Below, piece by piece: positions 1 through 11,220 of a DNA stretch of 64,000 bases. How positions within the stretch are numbered: position 1 is the first letter of the stretch; every line of letters begins with the position of its first letter. Source of the DNA: Straminergon stramineum (taxonomy: Eukaryota; Streptophyta; Bryopsida; Hypnales; Calliergonaceae); the NCBI GenBank assembly GCA_963920665.1, contig OY987267.1, forward strand, positions 2,914,001 through 2,978,000, written 5' to 3'. The position numbers and the translations under genes were made by a program. Under the pieces are notes generated by a model. It was not told the DNA's origin and searched no databases. It saw only the letters and a list, made by a program, of their open reading frames with translations.

Positions 1-638
1 AAGTCGATGTCTTCATATTCATCTCGGCGTTCATGCCTCTTTGGAAGGGGAGGTGGAGGTGGCAAGTCTTCTTCATCATCGTCATCATCATCATCCTTTG
101 CATCTGGCATTGGTTCCGGTGGAAACCCAAATTGACCATGATTAGACCAAGCCGGTAGGCAATCGCTTGGGCCAACCCAATTGGTGTCTATCACTACCTT
201 ATCACAGGTCATTTTGGACTTTTTGTTCTTCCCTATAATTGTACGCCAATCAACATCTCTTTGGAATATAGTCTCTGCCCAAACCATGGCCATGGTGGAA
301 TAATTCATGATATTTGGTTTAGAGGCACCTAAATTGCAAGCTACCCAAATCTCCTTGTACCATTGTACAAAATGTACACTCTTGCAAGTATTCATGGGGC
401 CTTCCCAACATCTCACTTGTTGCTCTAATGCCTCCACGTTATCCATTGGCCACAATTTTGCAATGTGTGACATTTTCACATAATGCTTACACGTTGTGCA
501 AGACCATACTTTTTTGAACTCATATTGCCAACCTTCTTCAGCTACCTCGATTTCATCGAGAACAGTATGCCAATCTATGTCTTGTGATTTCCCCTTTGTA
601 CTCTTTTTGAAAGGATTGGGAATTCCTTTAGAAGGCAT
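1..638 (-). CDS. Orphan family protein, N-terminal part (runs off the window)
   Basis: An open frame starts at an ATG whose first base is 638 and stays open for 212 codons to the window edge, so the 3' part is missing. I do not recognise the family. Visible features are a basic, Lys-rich start, a Cys/His/Trp-rich block around residues 47-65 with the pattern C-K-H-Y-V-K-M then K-L-W-P, a central Trp-rich segment, an Asp run near residues 180-190, and a Pro-rich stretch (PPPPP). The Cys/His block and a later segment (N-Y-S-T-M-A-M-V followed by V-D-W) match in order the conceptual translation of the dead gene at 4512-7279 on the other strand, so the two are paralogues. This copy has no stop in 212 codons, so it is either younger or under selection. 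A TATA box lies about 220 bp upstream. It could be an accessory gene of a transposon or a lineage-specific host gene. Confidence 0.6.
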   Translation of the reverse strand, partial: MPSKGIPNPFKKSTKGKSQDIDWHTVLDEIEVAEEGWQYEFKKVWSCTTCKHYVKMSHIAKLWPMDNVEALEQQVRCWEGPMNTCKSVHFVQWYKEIWVACNLGASKPNIMNYSTMAMVWAETIFQRDVDWRTIIGKNKKSKMTCDKVVIDTNWVGPSDCLPAWSNHGQFGFPPEPMPDAKDDDDDDDEEDLPPPPPLPKRHERRDEYEDID

Positions 639-840
639 GGTAACTTGTCTCGTCGTCTGTTAATCCAAAGATCGAATGAGAAGTTTATAAATTTCAAAAT
701 TTAGAAGGTGATGAAAAAATTATGAGTAAATTAAGTTAATTCATTCACAATTGATGACACTCCAAGTCAGAAGGGGCGCACAGATATCAATTGGTGCTGG
801 ATCAACCCACTCCGGAAGGCAAACAACTTTGCGGACTGTG

Positions 841-940
841 CCATCCATGCCTCCCTTTATACCGTCCACCCAGGCCAACGTCGTTGTCCGAATCGAACGG
901 GAAGACAGTGGATGGGAGGTCCATCCACCCAGTGGATGGC
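841..940. repeat. Cluster of CCATCCAY / RTGGATGG motifs with a palindrome
   Basis: Four copies of an 8-9 bp motif occur within 100 bp, two in each orientation (about 841, 909, 921 and 931). The copies at 921-939 form a perfect palindrome, CCATCCAC-CCA-GTGGATGG. Related CCATCCG motifs recur at 4157 and twice at about 7510-7527. Clusters like this resemble transposase- or regulator-binding subterminal repeats, but that role is inferred. Confidence 0.4.
856..861 (-). promoter_or_regulatory. TATA box of the minus-strand orphan gene
   Basis: TATAAA reads on the minus strand inside a GC-rich stretch (about 741-1018) that contrasts with the AT-rich surroundings. It lies about 220 bp upstream of the ATG at 638, leaving room for a 5' UTR of roughly 190 nt. 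The paralogue at 4512 has a similar GC-rich leader with TATATT at 4221-4226. Confidence 0.45.
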
Positions 941-1018
941 CCACTGGTGATCGGCGGACAAGCTGATGGGCGGACAAGAGGAGGGCGAATGGGGCTCTCA
1001 CTTCTAATGCATAGTTAG

Positions 1019-1856
1019 TGAATCTTCAAAGTTCAAACATTCAAACTACAAAATGAAAGATGGAAAGCAAATTCAACAAAGACTTGACGGATCCAAATTA
1101 AACTTTACAAATCCCATTTCAAATTTTTTCATTGAAAATCTAAAGTGCATCTTCATTGTAAATCATTTTTTTCCACAAACATTAAGGTCTGTAACATAAA
1201 AAATGAAGTACGACTCTATTTGCAACACATAACCCCTTTAGTTCACAACTCATTGTTTCATAAGAAACCACTCAAAATTGACACTTACATTAGTTACATA
1301 GCATTAATAAATAAAAATAGTGAAGAGCTAAAGAATTATTTTTTAAATTTAGTGGCGAGGGAATGTTTCACTATTTGCATCTTATACTATAGTACCGTCA
1401 CAAACTGAAAATGACAATGTGTAGAAGAATCTTTAAAGCCTTCGACAATGTAGATTGCAACATTATGATATGTAAAGTGAACGAAACATGGTTTTCTATT
1501 TTTTCATATTTTACTATTATATTTATTAATTACGTAGACTTTGAGCCCCTTTCACTTCAATTTTTATTTATTATAATGGAGGGCTTGAAATTTATTATTT
1601 TTTTAATGAAGGGCTTAGAATTACTAACTCTACATGAATGCATGATCAAACATTCAGTTCAAAGTGTGAATTAAATATATCAACAAAGACTCTCAAAGTT
1701 TCACTCTTAAAAAATTTGTTGACTATATGTAGGTTAAAGATTCTAGGACATTCTGACTAATTAACAAATGCTAATGTGAACTGTGAGCTTGTTATGCCAA
1801 TGAGTGTGCTCTCTTTTGGGAGCATGAGGAAAGAAAATCATTCATCCTAAACTAGA
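1019..1856. other. AT-rich intergenic DNA, no feature seen
   Basis: Strongly AT-rich sequence with only short chance open frames. Their composition is low-complexity Phe/Ile/Asn/Lys and none has a recognisable motif. Confidence 0.6.
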
Positions 1857-2453
1857 GTTTACTCCTAAAGGACCATTGTCCCCTCAGGGGATAGAATGGA
1901 TTTCGGGCAAGTTCCTACTTCCTTGGACCTCAATTTTTAGTGAAACTTTTTAAAACTTTCTTATAAGATAGAAAAAATTATTAGGTTTGTGCCTTTGTGG
2001 GAATATAATTTTTTTTTCAATCAGTGCCTAGGAGCAAAAGTTATGCCATCTTAAACATAATTTTCATATCACCAAGCAAAAAAATAAATTAACAACACTT
2101 TGAAATTACATTTTTCAAATTTTTTGCTCTTAGAAATTATATTCTTGTCTACATGTCAAGCTTTGATTCATTCCATGTACATTGGTGATGTGAAAGTGAT
2201 GAACAATCTTGTCTTCCGGGCAATATGAGCATCTCCTTGAAAAAAATAACTTTGAATGCTAATATATTTCAATTTGCTCGGCCCTAAACCCTGAAATTTT
2301 TACCACTTGGTTTGAGACAAGTAAAGTACAAGATCCTATCGTTAGATTCTAAAAAGAATACTTTTTTGGTTCTCTAACATGAACGCAATAGAAATGACGG
2401 TTTTGAGTGTTTTTTCACAAAAAAAAAATGGCCTTGGTCCTTTAGGGGTTAAC
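1857..2453. mobile_element. Non-autonomous inverted-repeat element (~597 bp)
   Basis: The ends are an imperfect inverted repeat of 18 bp: GTTTACTCCTAAAGGACC at 1857-1874 and the complement of GTTAACCCCTAAAGGACC at 2436-2453, matching at 16 of 18 positions. No coding frame lies between. The outer sequence, TTAACCCCTnAAGG, closely resembles the ends of the 250 bp element at 61659-61908, so both probably belong to one MITE superfamily. The target-site duplication is not clear. Confidence 0.55.
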
Positions 2454-4079
2454 TAATGAATTCTACGAATTATTTAATTTAGAACATGCTCTAATGTCTT
2501 AGAAATTAAGGTTCTCTCTAAGTTTTACAGAACAAATCTAAGATGGAATGATTTAAAGCATTTTATATACGTAAAAATACGTCTTTTTTGAAATCTTTTG
2601 GTTTAAATCTAAGGTCCTTCGAGAATTTTTTTGTGAATGCCAAACTAAAAGTGAAAAACCTAGTCTTTTTTAGGTGTTGTGTAGTTGGGTCAATGTGTTA
2701 TAACTTTCTCTCCCATGTAAGGATTGAAAGAACAATAACATTTTAGATTTCTAGATTTCTAAGAAAGGTGATGTGTTTATCTATCATTCTATGTTAACCC
2801 CTACATGCCTAAGGCTTGTGTGGAGCTTCTTGAAATTTGCTCAAAATTGAACACAAACTCAACATTTTAACAAATTATACCAATCTCATTTGAATTGTAA
2901 CGGTACAAATTCAAACTAGAGATATTAGTGATCATATAGGAAAAAAAACATAACAATATTACTTTCAGAATGAAAGATTTTAATGTTTGATTGTGAGGGT
3001 GTAAAAAATACAAAATTTTTTCATTTATCTATTTGCATGTAAATTCTCAAAAGTTCGTCACTAAAAGAATTATAGGGCTTAGCAAGTTAGCATGCACAAA
3101 TCCAATGAACTTATGCCTTTTCAAAAATCTGAAAAATCAAAATCTCATCTTTGATTTTTTTAAATGAATTTTTGAAGTGATTTTTCTTGAAAGACCTTAG
3201 ATCTAGTGTATTTGAAGTTGATTTCCAAAAGCCCTCAATACTATGGGAAGTGAAGATTGCAATGGGCATCCTTGCACGAAGTCTTCAATAGAAAAAACAT
3301 AATCATTCATTTTTAAGATAATAAGATCAGCTTGTTCACCTTGTTGATCCTAAAACGAGACTTCAAAAACAATTTTCCACAAATACTTAAAATATAAACT
3401 AATAATAAATTAATAATAGCAATTTGGTATTTTGGTTCAATTTTATTTAACTTCAAAGTTTTTAGAACACCTAAATCTTGTGCTTCGGGCATCTGGGTTT
3501 AAAAGAAACTTTAATCAAATCCTATCAAACAATAAATTCATTAAAACATGGCTGAAATCCATTTTGCTAAATGACGAAACAATGGAACTTTAAGAATTTA
3601 GAATACTTAAGTCAATCTCACCCTTCAACCTTATAGTCTATCACTTCATCATTCATCAATGATATTGTGGAATTTGTGGCTTTCTGATTTTATAACCTTT
3701 GCAATGTCCATTGTCCAACATGTCTAGTTTATACAAAATAAATCAAATAATTTTCAATTTTGAATCCAAATTTGTAATCTTCTAATAAAGATGTCATTTG
3801 CTAAAATGGAGTAGGTAAGAGTTCAAGGGTTAGTAGGATTTAGGGTTTAGAGTTTCATCCTAAACTAGTAAACTTCAAGCTCTCTAAATGCATACTTGAA
3901 TTCCTATAATAACTTCTCTATTTATATTTTTGATTTGCTTGATTAAAGGTGAAAACATTGGATACTGAAACTTTGTAATTGTAGGGTATTAAGAAGAATT
4001 TGACTAGCTGGAAAGATAAATTTGAGAGAATCCGATGCCTCTTGGCCTCCAAAGTCCTCCAAATTTGAAAAATTTGGTG
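2454..4079. other. AT-rich intergenic DNA, no feature seen
   Basis: No open frame with coding character, no RNA motif and no clear repeat boundaries were recognised here. Confidence 0.55.
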
Positions 4080-4240
4080 GGAAGGATTGCTGGTCTGGAA
4101 GAAGTGGTCGACCGTCCTCTATAGTCGGGCCGTTTGGTTGGCCGTCCGCCTTGATCAGGCCATCCGCTAGCTCAGGCCATGTCTGATCTCGGACCTGTTC
4201 TAGGTCTGGGAGGGGACGGGTATATTGGTGGACAGCCAAG
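4080..4240 (+). promoter_or_regulatory. GC-rich leader/promoter of the dead orphan-family copy
   Basis: This GC-rich island contains a TATATT at 4221-4226 in the context GGACGG-GTATATTGG. That parallels the GGACGG-TATAAAGG context of the TATA box upstream of the minus-strand paralogue at 638. Both leaders also carry GTCCGCC and GGCCATCC motifs. The parallel suggests that the two gene copies were duplicated together with their promoters. Confidence 0.35.
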
Positions 4241-4511
4241 GGCTTTCTCCTCACTTTCACTCACCCATTTGGGCATCATTGCCACGTTGGATGTGCTACT
4301 ATTGCTTCAAACACTAGTTGCTTCTACATGGTGAAGAGTGGGGGTCAAATATCTTTCATTACACATTGGATTTACTACCTTGGGTACGTACAGATACACA
4401 AACAAGGTATTCATTTTTTATTTCTGAAGAACTGGTGAAGGGGTGTGAAGTTGGAAAATGGAAACTTCAAGTTCCAAGGGGACGTTCAACGATCAAGCAG
4501 TCATGACAAGT

Positions 4512-7279
4512 ATGGATGGTGTTGTAGTTGAAAGTAGCAAAAGATCTAAACGAAGGGGGGGTGGGACAATAGTTTCGTTTTGATATTTTGGATGACGTCA
4601 ACATCAAGGCGGAGACCGATTGGAAGACGAAGGACGTGGAGTACTAGACCTTCAAATTGTGTAAAAAATATGTGAAAATGTATCACATTGGGAAGTTGTG
4701 GCCTCGAGATTGTCACACTCTTTACACTCATAAATATTGTTTTAAACCGGCAAATTGTCTCAGTGATCATTTTGTCCATTGCCCCATGGAGGTGTGGCAA
4801 ACCCTTTTTCCAAACAAGGCTATAAGCAAAGGCAAAATAAACTACACCTTGGCAAGTATGGTTTATGTTGAATAGATTTTGGCTCACAAGGTAGATTGGA
4901 GCACGTACCCTACGGTAGCGTTAGTTCCACTTGCAATTGGTCAACATCAGAAAGACATTCTTGATACATTCAACTCAAAGGCACAATTCCCTAGAGCATA
5001 TGAAGCGAATGCCGCATCAAAGAATGTTGCGGACCACATTCACATCCCTCTTCAATCCAATGTGCGTAGTGCGGAAGTTGTGCATGGAAAAAAGGTGGTA
5101 GATCCGGGTGTTACATGTAACACCATAGTAGGGAATACTTCTTCTTAAGTAGGTGTGGAGGGAGAGGGGTTTAGGACTCCTTCAAAAGATTTGAATCCGA
5201 CACCAAACATGACAAAAGGGGTGTAGGTGGAGAACACTCCAAAAAAGTCACCTCGTCCCATGAAACATGGGTCAACATGGAAGCCACAAAAGCAGAAGGA
5301 AGAGGTTTCTATAGAAGAAATTGCTACAATACACATTTATATTGATAGGTTTTTGAACAATAGTGCCCAAGACATCATGTTCAATGTCCCTTCACCCGTT
5401 CACTTGACGAGAAGACAAAGCCCAATTTAGAGCTCAGCAAATGAAGTGCCAACGTTACCAAATAGGAATGAAGAGCACCCTAGTAAACTAACAAGTGTAG
5501 GGATGGACTCGAAGAATGAGGCTATTGTCCACAACAAGGAAGAGACGCCGAATTTGGAAGACCATCTATTGCTAGCGTTGTTGGGTCCGAAGGATTTAGA
5601 GTCATTGCAAAAGATGCCTCCATTGGAAGAGTTGGAGAACTTGTTGCAATGTACCCTCCAATGGAACCAATTTGAAATTGGGCGAGGTACAACTGACAAT
5701 GGAAATGAAGGTGGCACAAGTAATGAAAGGGACACTATAAATGAAGGGCACAATTCTACTTCAGGCAAGGCAACAATGGGATTTGGTGAGATGTTTGGAA
5801 CAGCTTATTCTCTATCATGTACAACTAGAGTTGTGGCTATATTGACGCCTGCCCTTGCAAAAATAACGGATACATTTCCCAAAATAACACCATCCATTTT
5901 ACATGGTGTTTTGGCTTTGAGGAAGTTTGTCGAATTTGCGAACAAACTACAGGACAAGAAAGTACAAAAGCTTCAGCATATTGTTTTTCTTGAACAAGAG
6001 AATCAAGAATTGAGGGAGGTGCGTTATTCCAAGGAAGACCATAATGACCTCAAGGCAAAATATGAAATATTGCAGAAGCAACATGAAATAGTGTCTGATT
6101 GTGTCTTTTGGAGGACCTTGAACAATGACAATAAAAGGTTCAAGAAAGAAAAGGAGACTTTGAAGCTCACGAATGAAGATCTAAAGGCCATGAATGAGAA
6201 ATTGGCATTGGAGTTGAAGACATTTGGGGAGATGTTAGAACGGCTTCGCAAAACATTGTTGATATTGGAGAACGAGAAGGCAACTGAACAATGGAACAAT
6301 AGAGCAAGTTTATCACAAGCAAGTCAACCAACTCAAGAGAGTGATGAACTCTCTCTTCCTCTTTACAAGGGCAAAGCCGTGGATGCGATTGTTGAACTCC
6401 CACGGCCTATTGAGAGCCCTAAACTTTTAGGTTTTCCCTTTGTCCAAGATGCTTCTACAAAAACATAAGACCATGAAGTTGAAGACTTAAAGCATCAATT
6501 GGATTTCTCAATCTGAGCAAAGAATGAGGTCGAGTCCACAATGAAACAAATGGAACAAGTGGAGTTCCTAAGCAAAATCCTTCCAATGGAAAAGGCAAAC
6601 TTACATTGGATGATGTGGGTGAGGCAACTCCAAGAACAATCCTATGTATCATCTCAACTCATGAAAGGTCTCTTGATGTACGTACTCAAATCGGACGCAG
6701 CATACGAGAACATGAGGAGCTTTCATTTGCGTTTTGTAGAGAAGTTAGAGGACGAAAGAAAGGAGCTTGATTTAAAACTTACAGTTTGGGGGAACATGGA
6801 TAGAACTTATGAGCGTTTAAACCATGGCAAGACCTATTATATGAATGATATAGAGAACATCAATTGGGCCTTGGAACCGGAAGAAGGATGGGTCCCTTAC
6901 AAGACATTCTCAGCTCACTTCCATCAACATGACAAACAGCTTGTGCCGGGTAGTTTTCCGAATACTCCCATCTTGGAAGGTCATTGTTCTCTTTATTAAG
7001 GTCGTTTTGGGCCCGAAGGAGCTATAGCATTGGGTCAGTGTGGCCATACTTTCCATGTCATTTGCATTCAAAAATCGGTGGAATTTCAACGCCGTTGTCT
7101 GGAGTGTCGCATTCCTCTCAGTCCAAGGTTGTATGAAATGCTAGGGATTTTGCATCGTATGCCATCAGGACATGAATACAATCGGTGGACCCTTCCACTT
7201 GACCAAGGGCCTTACAACTTCCAAAACTACTTGCATTGGAGAAAATCAATGAAATGGGATGCTGAAGAACAATTTCATG
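4512..7279 (+). pseudogene. Dead orphan-family gene: coiled coil plus RING-like C-terminus
   Basis: One reading frame can be followed for about 2.7 kb with only one frameshift (in a G7 run at 4555-4561) but nine in-frame stops: 4570, 4645, 4873, 5146, 5224, 5428, 6466, 6514 and 6997. The N-terminal region matches the gene at 1-638 (C-K-K-Y-V-K-M, K-L-W-P, then N-Y-T-L-A-S-M-V and V-D-W). The middle (about 5900-6300 and 6540-6800) is rich in Glu, Lys, Leu and Gln in heptad-like order, a likely coiled coil. The end (6985-7115) has a RING-H2-like spacing, C-x2-[Y]-...-C-G-H-T-F-H-x2-C-x13-C-x2-C. The second ligand is Tyr instead of Cys and is followed at once by a stop. The frame enters the assembly gap at 7280, and an open tail after the gap (7480-7558) may be its end. 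It was probably once a RING-type ubiquitin ligase-like protein, which is inference from the motif only. Confidence 0.6.
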
Positions 7280-7479
7280 NNNNNNNNNNNNNNNNNNNNN
7301 NNNNNNNNNNNNNNNNNNNNNNNNNNNNNNNNNNNNNNNNNNNNNNNNNNNNNNNNNNNNNNNNNNNNNNNNNNNNNNNNNNNNNNNNNNNNNNNNNNNN
7401 NNNNNNNNNNNNNNNNNNNNNNNNNNNNNNNNNNNNNNNNNNNNNNNNNNNNNNNNNNNNNNNNNNNNNNNNNNNNNNN
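7280..7479. other. Assembly gap (200 N)
   Basis: Exactly 200 undetermined bases, the conventional size for a scaffold gap of unknown length. It interrupts the 3' end of the orphan-family pseudogene, so the distance to the hAT copy downstream is not reliable. Confidence 0.98.
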
Positions 7480-7814
7480 TGATTTCATAGAAGACAACCC
7501 ATCTGCCCCATCCGCTCCATCCGTTGGCAATTGTCCAACGGTAACTTTCAAACCATAGAGCGCTTAGCACCTCAGAAGTATAAGAACAAGGAAGAAGACA
7601 TTGGCAAGCACTGTTGAGAAACTGAACGTTAAGATTTCTAAAGGCTAGGAGTTGCAATTTTTGTGTCCCTTGCTTGGTAATGCATAGTTCACTGGACAAG
7701 GGGGCTTTGGTTTCCAAGGCTTCACACACTCATTATATTTCATATATGTGACTTGATCGATTGATTGAGACTTGAGACAGGATTGAAACTTGAACTTCAA
7801 GGAAGCTTTTCACA

Positions 7815-10800
7815 ATGAGTAAGGACTTCTTTGGTTGGTATAGTGTTCCATCAAGTGTTAAAGTGTAGTGCAAGGCATGTGACTTGGTGTTTGCAAATCG
7901 GAAGTGCTGCATATTGAGTCACCTAGGATATGTAGGCAAAGACGGTGTTCGAGACAAAAGAATAAGCTTATGCCCAAAATTGACATTGTCAATTCAGAGT
8001 CTTTTTGGCCTTTGTAAAGGGATGTTCCCACCAAGATCGGCCCTTGACAACATGGATGGCCAGAACATAGTGATAGTTGCTAGCAACATCTCAAATGGAA
8101 GGGATTCATCATGTTCAACACAAGAAGATTCAAGCTCAATGTTAGAACAGATAGGTTGTGCATCTTTAGGGATAAATCGTAATGCTGAAACATCAAGTGG
8201 ACAATATCCAACCCTACTCTCTTCCACAAGTAGGTCTCAAAGACAATGCCGGCTAGCAAATGGTTTTGAAGAAGTAGATAGACGGAATTTGGATGCGGTG
8301 TGGACTAATTTCTTCTATTTGGCAAACATACCATTTGTAGTTTATTGGTCTACGGCATTCAAAGAAGCAGTAAAGAAGATAGTTGAGTTCAAAAAGTCAT
8401 ACAACCTGCCATCATACCTTTCCCTACGAACAAAATTGTTGGACCAAGCGAAGGAAGATTTTGAAGTGAAGCTACAGAAGAGGACTGAGGATAGTATAAG
8501 AAAATTTGATGCAACCCTCTCTATTGATGGATGGAGCTCAGTTACAAATCGGCCATTAGTGAATGCTATGCTCGTGTCTTCCGCAGGGGAGCAATTCTTG
8601 GGATCCATGGATACAAGTGGGTTAAAAAAAATGTAGAGTATTTGGCGACTATTTTGGACGAATTCATATAGAAGGTGAGGTTGGAGAATGTGATACAAAT
8701 CACAACAGACAATGCTCATGTGAACCTCGTAGCATGTAGAATTATAATAGAGAAGTATCTGCACATTTCTTTTTAAGCTTGCGTGGTGCACACCTTGAAT
8801 TTATTGCTTAAAGATTGGGGAAAGCAAGCCTGGGTGACGGACGTAGTGGAAAAAGCCCGCATGGTTCTTACGTTTTTCAGGAAGTGCCACATGTTGCTTG
8901 CAATATTTCGGACTTACCAAAAGGACCTCAGCTTGTTGATGCCAAGGGAAACAAGATTTGCCTCGAATTTCATTACTCTTCACCGTTTGTTGAAGGTAAA
9001 GGGAGCACTCCAACAGAGCGTGACGTCCTCCGTGTTGAGAACAATACGTAAGGATGTTGAAGGACAAGAAAATAAAAAGTCACACGAAGTCTCGAAAGAC
9101 GAAGAAGATAATAAACAGTGAGCATTTTTGGAGGCATTGTACCAATTTTGTTGACTTGATGGGTGTCGTTGTGTATGGCCTATGTGATTTAGATGCAAAG
9201 ACACCATGCATAGGCAAGGTTTTACATATTATGAGAAAAATATAGAAACATGTGACAGATTTAGAAATTGCGCCTTTTTGGTTAAGCCCCGAGCTTGCCA
9301 AACCACTTAGAGAGGCGTTCCAAGTCCGATGGGAAATGGTGGAGAGTGATCTCCATTATGCAAGAGCTTTCCTAAACCCCTACTTGCTTCAAGATAAAGA
9401 ACTAGTCGACAATCTTGAGGCAACCAATGCATGCAAGCGTGTTCTCATGTGAATTTGTAAACATGGGGACTATGCAAACGTTGTGAAGGAGTTCATGGCT
9501 TTTCGACATAGCTAGGGAGCCTCCTTTCCACAACATGTTGGATCCAAGTGAACAAAAATTATCAACACATCCTTGGTGGGATTTTGAAGGCGCTTGTAGG
9601 AAGCTAATTGCTCCAATTGCAAGGAGAATATTGGGCCAACCAGTAATCAGGTATCCTCATCTTCATATGAACAAAATTAGAGTAGCTATTCTTTCGTTCA
9701 CAACAAATCTCAAAACAAAAAGAGCCATGGATTTGGTATATGTGTACACGAATTCAAGAGTCATAGCCGCATCAAAGGAGAAGGATGAAAAAAAGTGGTA
9801 CCTTGAAAATGCACCACTTGAAAATGTAGAATTACAAGAACCCAAGGGGTCTGAGGTGGAAGACAAGAGTAGTGAAGACGATGAAGACGAAGAAGGTGTT
9901 GATGTTGACGGAAATGAGGAACACGGACACGAAGCAAGTGAGGACGAATCGATCTTTGATGAAGAAGAGGATATGGATGGTGACATGTACAATTTTGGAG
10001 GTGAATCATTTGAGAGAGGAAATATGTACAATGATGACATGGGCAACAATGACCGAGATGAGTACGACTTTCCACTAGACAACGACCATTGTGGAAACAA
10101 TGAAGGTGTACCTTGCATAGCAAGATTTGTAGATGGAAGTGGATTTCTAAGCAACAATAAGGTCCTAAATACAAACGAGGAGGATACAAATGTCCAAAGA
10201 GTAGCTCCTATTAGAACTACAACTGCCTATGGTGGAACTTTGGAAGTAGTCGAAGTGATTGGAAGTGACAAGTCTCCGTCCATGGCAATGGCCCAAGTAG
10301 AAAAGAATGACAAACTAAATGACTGGGAGCAAATGAATGTAGACAAGACGAGCATAGAGTTTAGAGGAGGATTGGGGAGCAAAAGCAGTTGGGACCCGAG
10401 TACCTTGAACCCTGAAGCAAATGTTACAAGGAACAATGTAGATTCTCATTCCATAGAATGCAAAAGCTCAAACTTGCTTCACAAAAACCAAGGGACCAAT
10501 GAAAGCATGCCAAGTTTGCAATATCCAACATGCAACAATTCTAAAATAGCTCCATGCTCCCTATTTAAGAATGGGAGGATGACTTTGTTGGGTTTAAGAA
10601 ATTCTCAATGTCAACCACGAGTTGTGAACATATTGAAAAAAATAGGATATATGGAGAATTCAAGATTAAACATTACTTCATTCACTGATAGCGAGGAAGA
10701 TGAGACATTGGCATCAATGCTCAAGAAGCAAGAAGCTTGCCAACCGTAATCTTCCATTAGGCCATCTAACCCTCAATTGCAATTGTCGAATGCAATAGAG

Positions 10801-11220
10801 GCATTTTCTATAGAGGGGCGAAAGGCAAGAAAAACAATGATGAAAGAAACTCCTAAATTTAAGAACAAACAAGTAATGGAGCCATTTGCCATCTCCCCAA
10901 ACAAGAAAGTAAATGTAAGAAGACCCCCACTTGATAAGCGTATGCCTATTTCGGTACTTCCCTTTAGAAAAGGAAAAGCAGTTGATTGCCTTCGAGAATG
11001 CGTAGGGAAAACCTTGTTGCAAGCGAAGGGGGAGCAAAAGATGGACAAGCCTAAGTGGAAAACTTTTGTAACTAGAAAAGTACAAGAAGAAAAAGGGGGA
11101 AATGAATCACCTTTGTTGGACAATGAAGAGAACATGTTAATGGATGATGACGACGGATTCCAATCAAGAGACTACAGTAGTGGGGTAGAGGTGAAAGGAG
11201 ATAGTGATTACCACCCTTAG
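7815..11220 (+). pseudogene. Decayed hAT-superfamily transposase with long acidic extension
   Basis: The order of domains is that of plant DUF659-type hAT transposases. A BED-type zinc finger lies at 7865-7960 (C-K-A-C ... H-L-G-Y, with a stop at 7866). A DUF659 region spans 8400-8830 (T-L-S-I-D-G-W-S-S-V-T, T-T-D-N-A and V-H-T-L-N-L-L-L). A central region with L-D-A-K-T-P spans 9130-9440. The hAT C-terminal dimerisation region spans 9560-9780 (P-W-W-D-F, R-I-L-G-Q-P, S-S-S-S-Y-E, M-D-L-V-Y-V-Y). The frame is broken near 8630 (an A8 run), 9105, 9515, 9645 and 9718, and by in-frame stops at 8765 and 9672. The last replaces the conserved Trp of the usual E-R-N-W motif. The frame then continues for about 500 codons of acidic, hydrophilic sequence to the stop at 11218, interrupted only at 10747. 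Such a tail is not part of the core hAT fold. The element is inactive. Its terminal repeats were not identified. Confidence 0.85.

Noticed and set aside
4512..7279. In-frame TAG/TAA/TGA codons could in principle be recoded (readthrough or U-to-C editing).
   Set aside because: U-to-C editing is an organellar process in some land plants and this is nuclear DNA. The loss of a zinc ligand and nine stops fit a decayed gene better.
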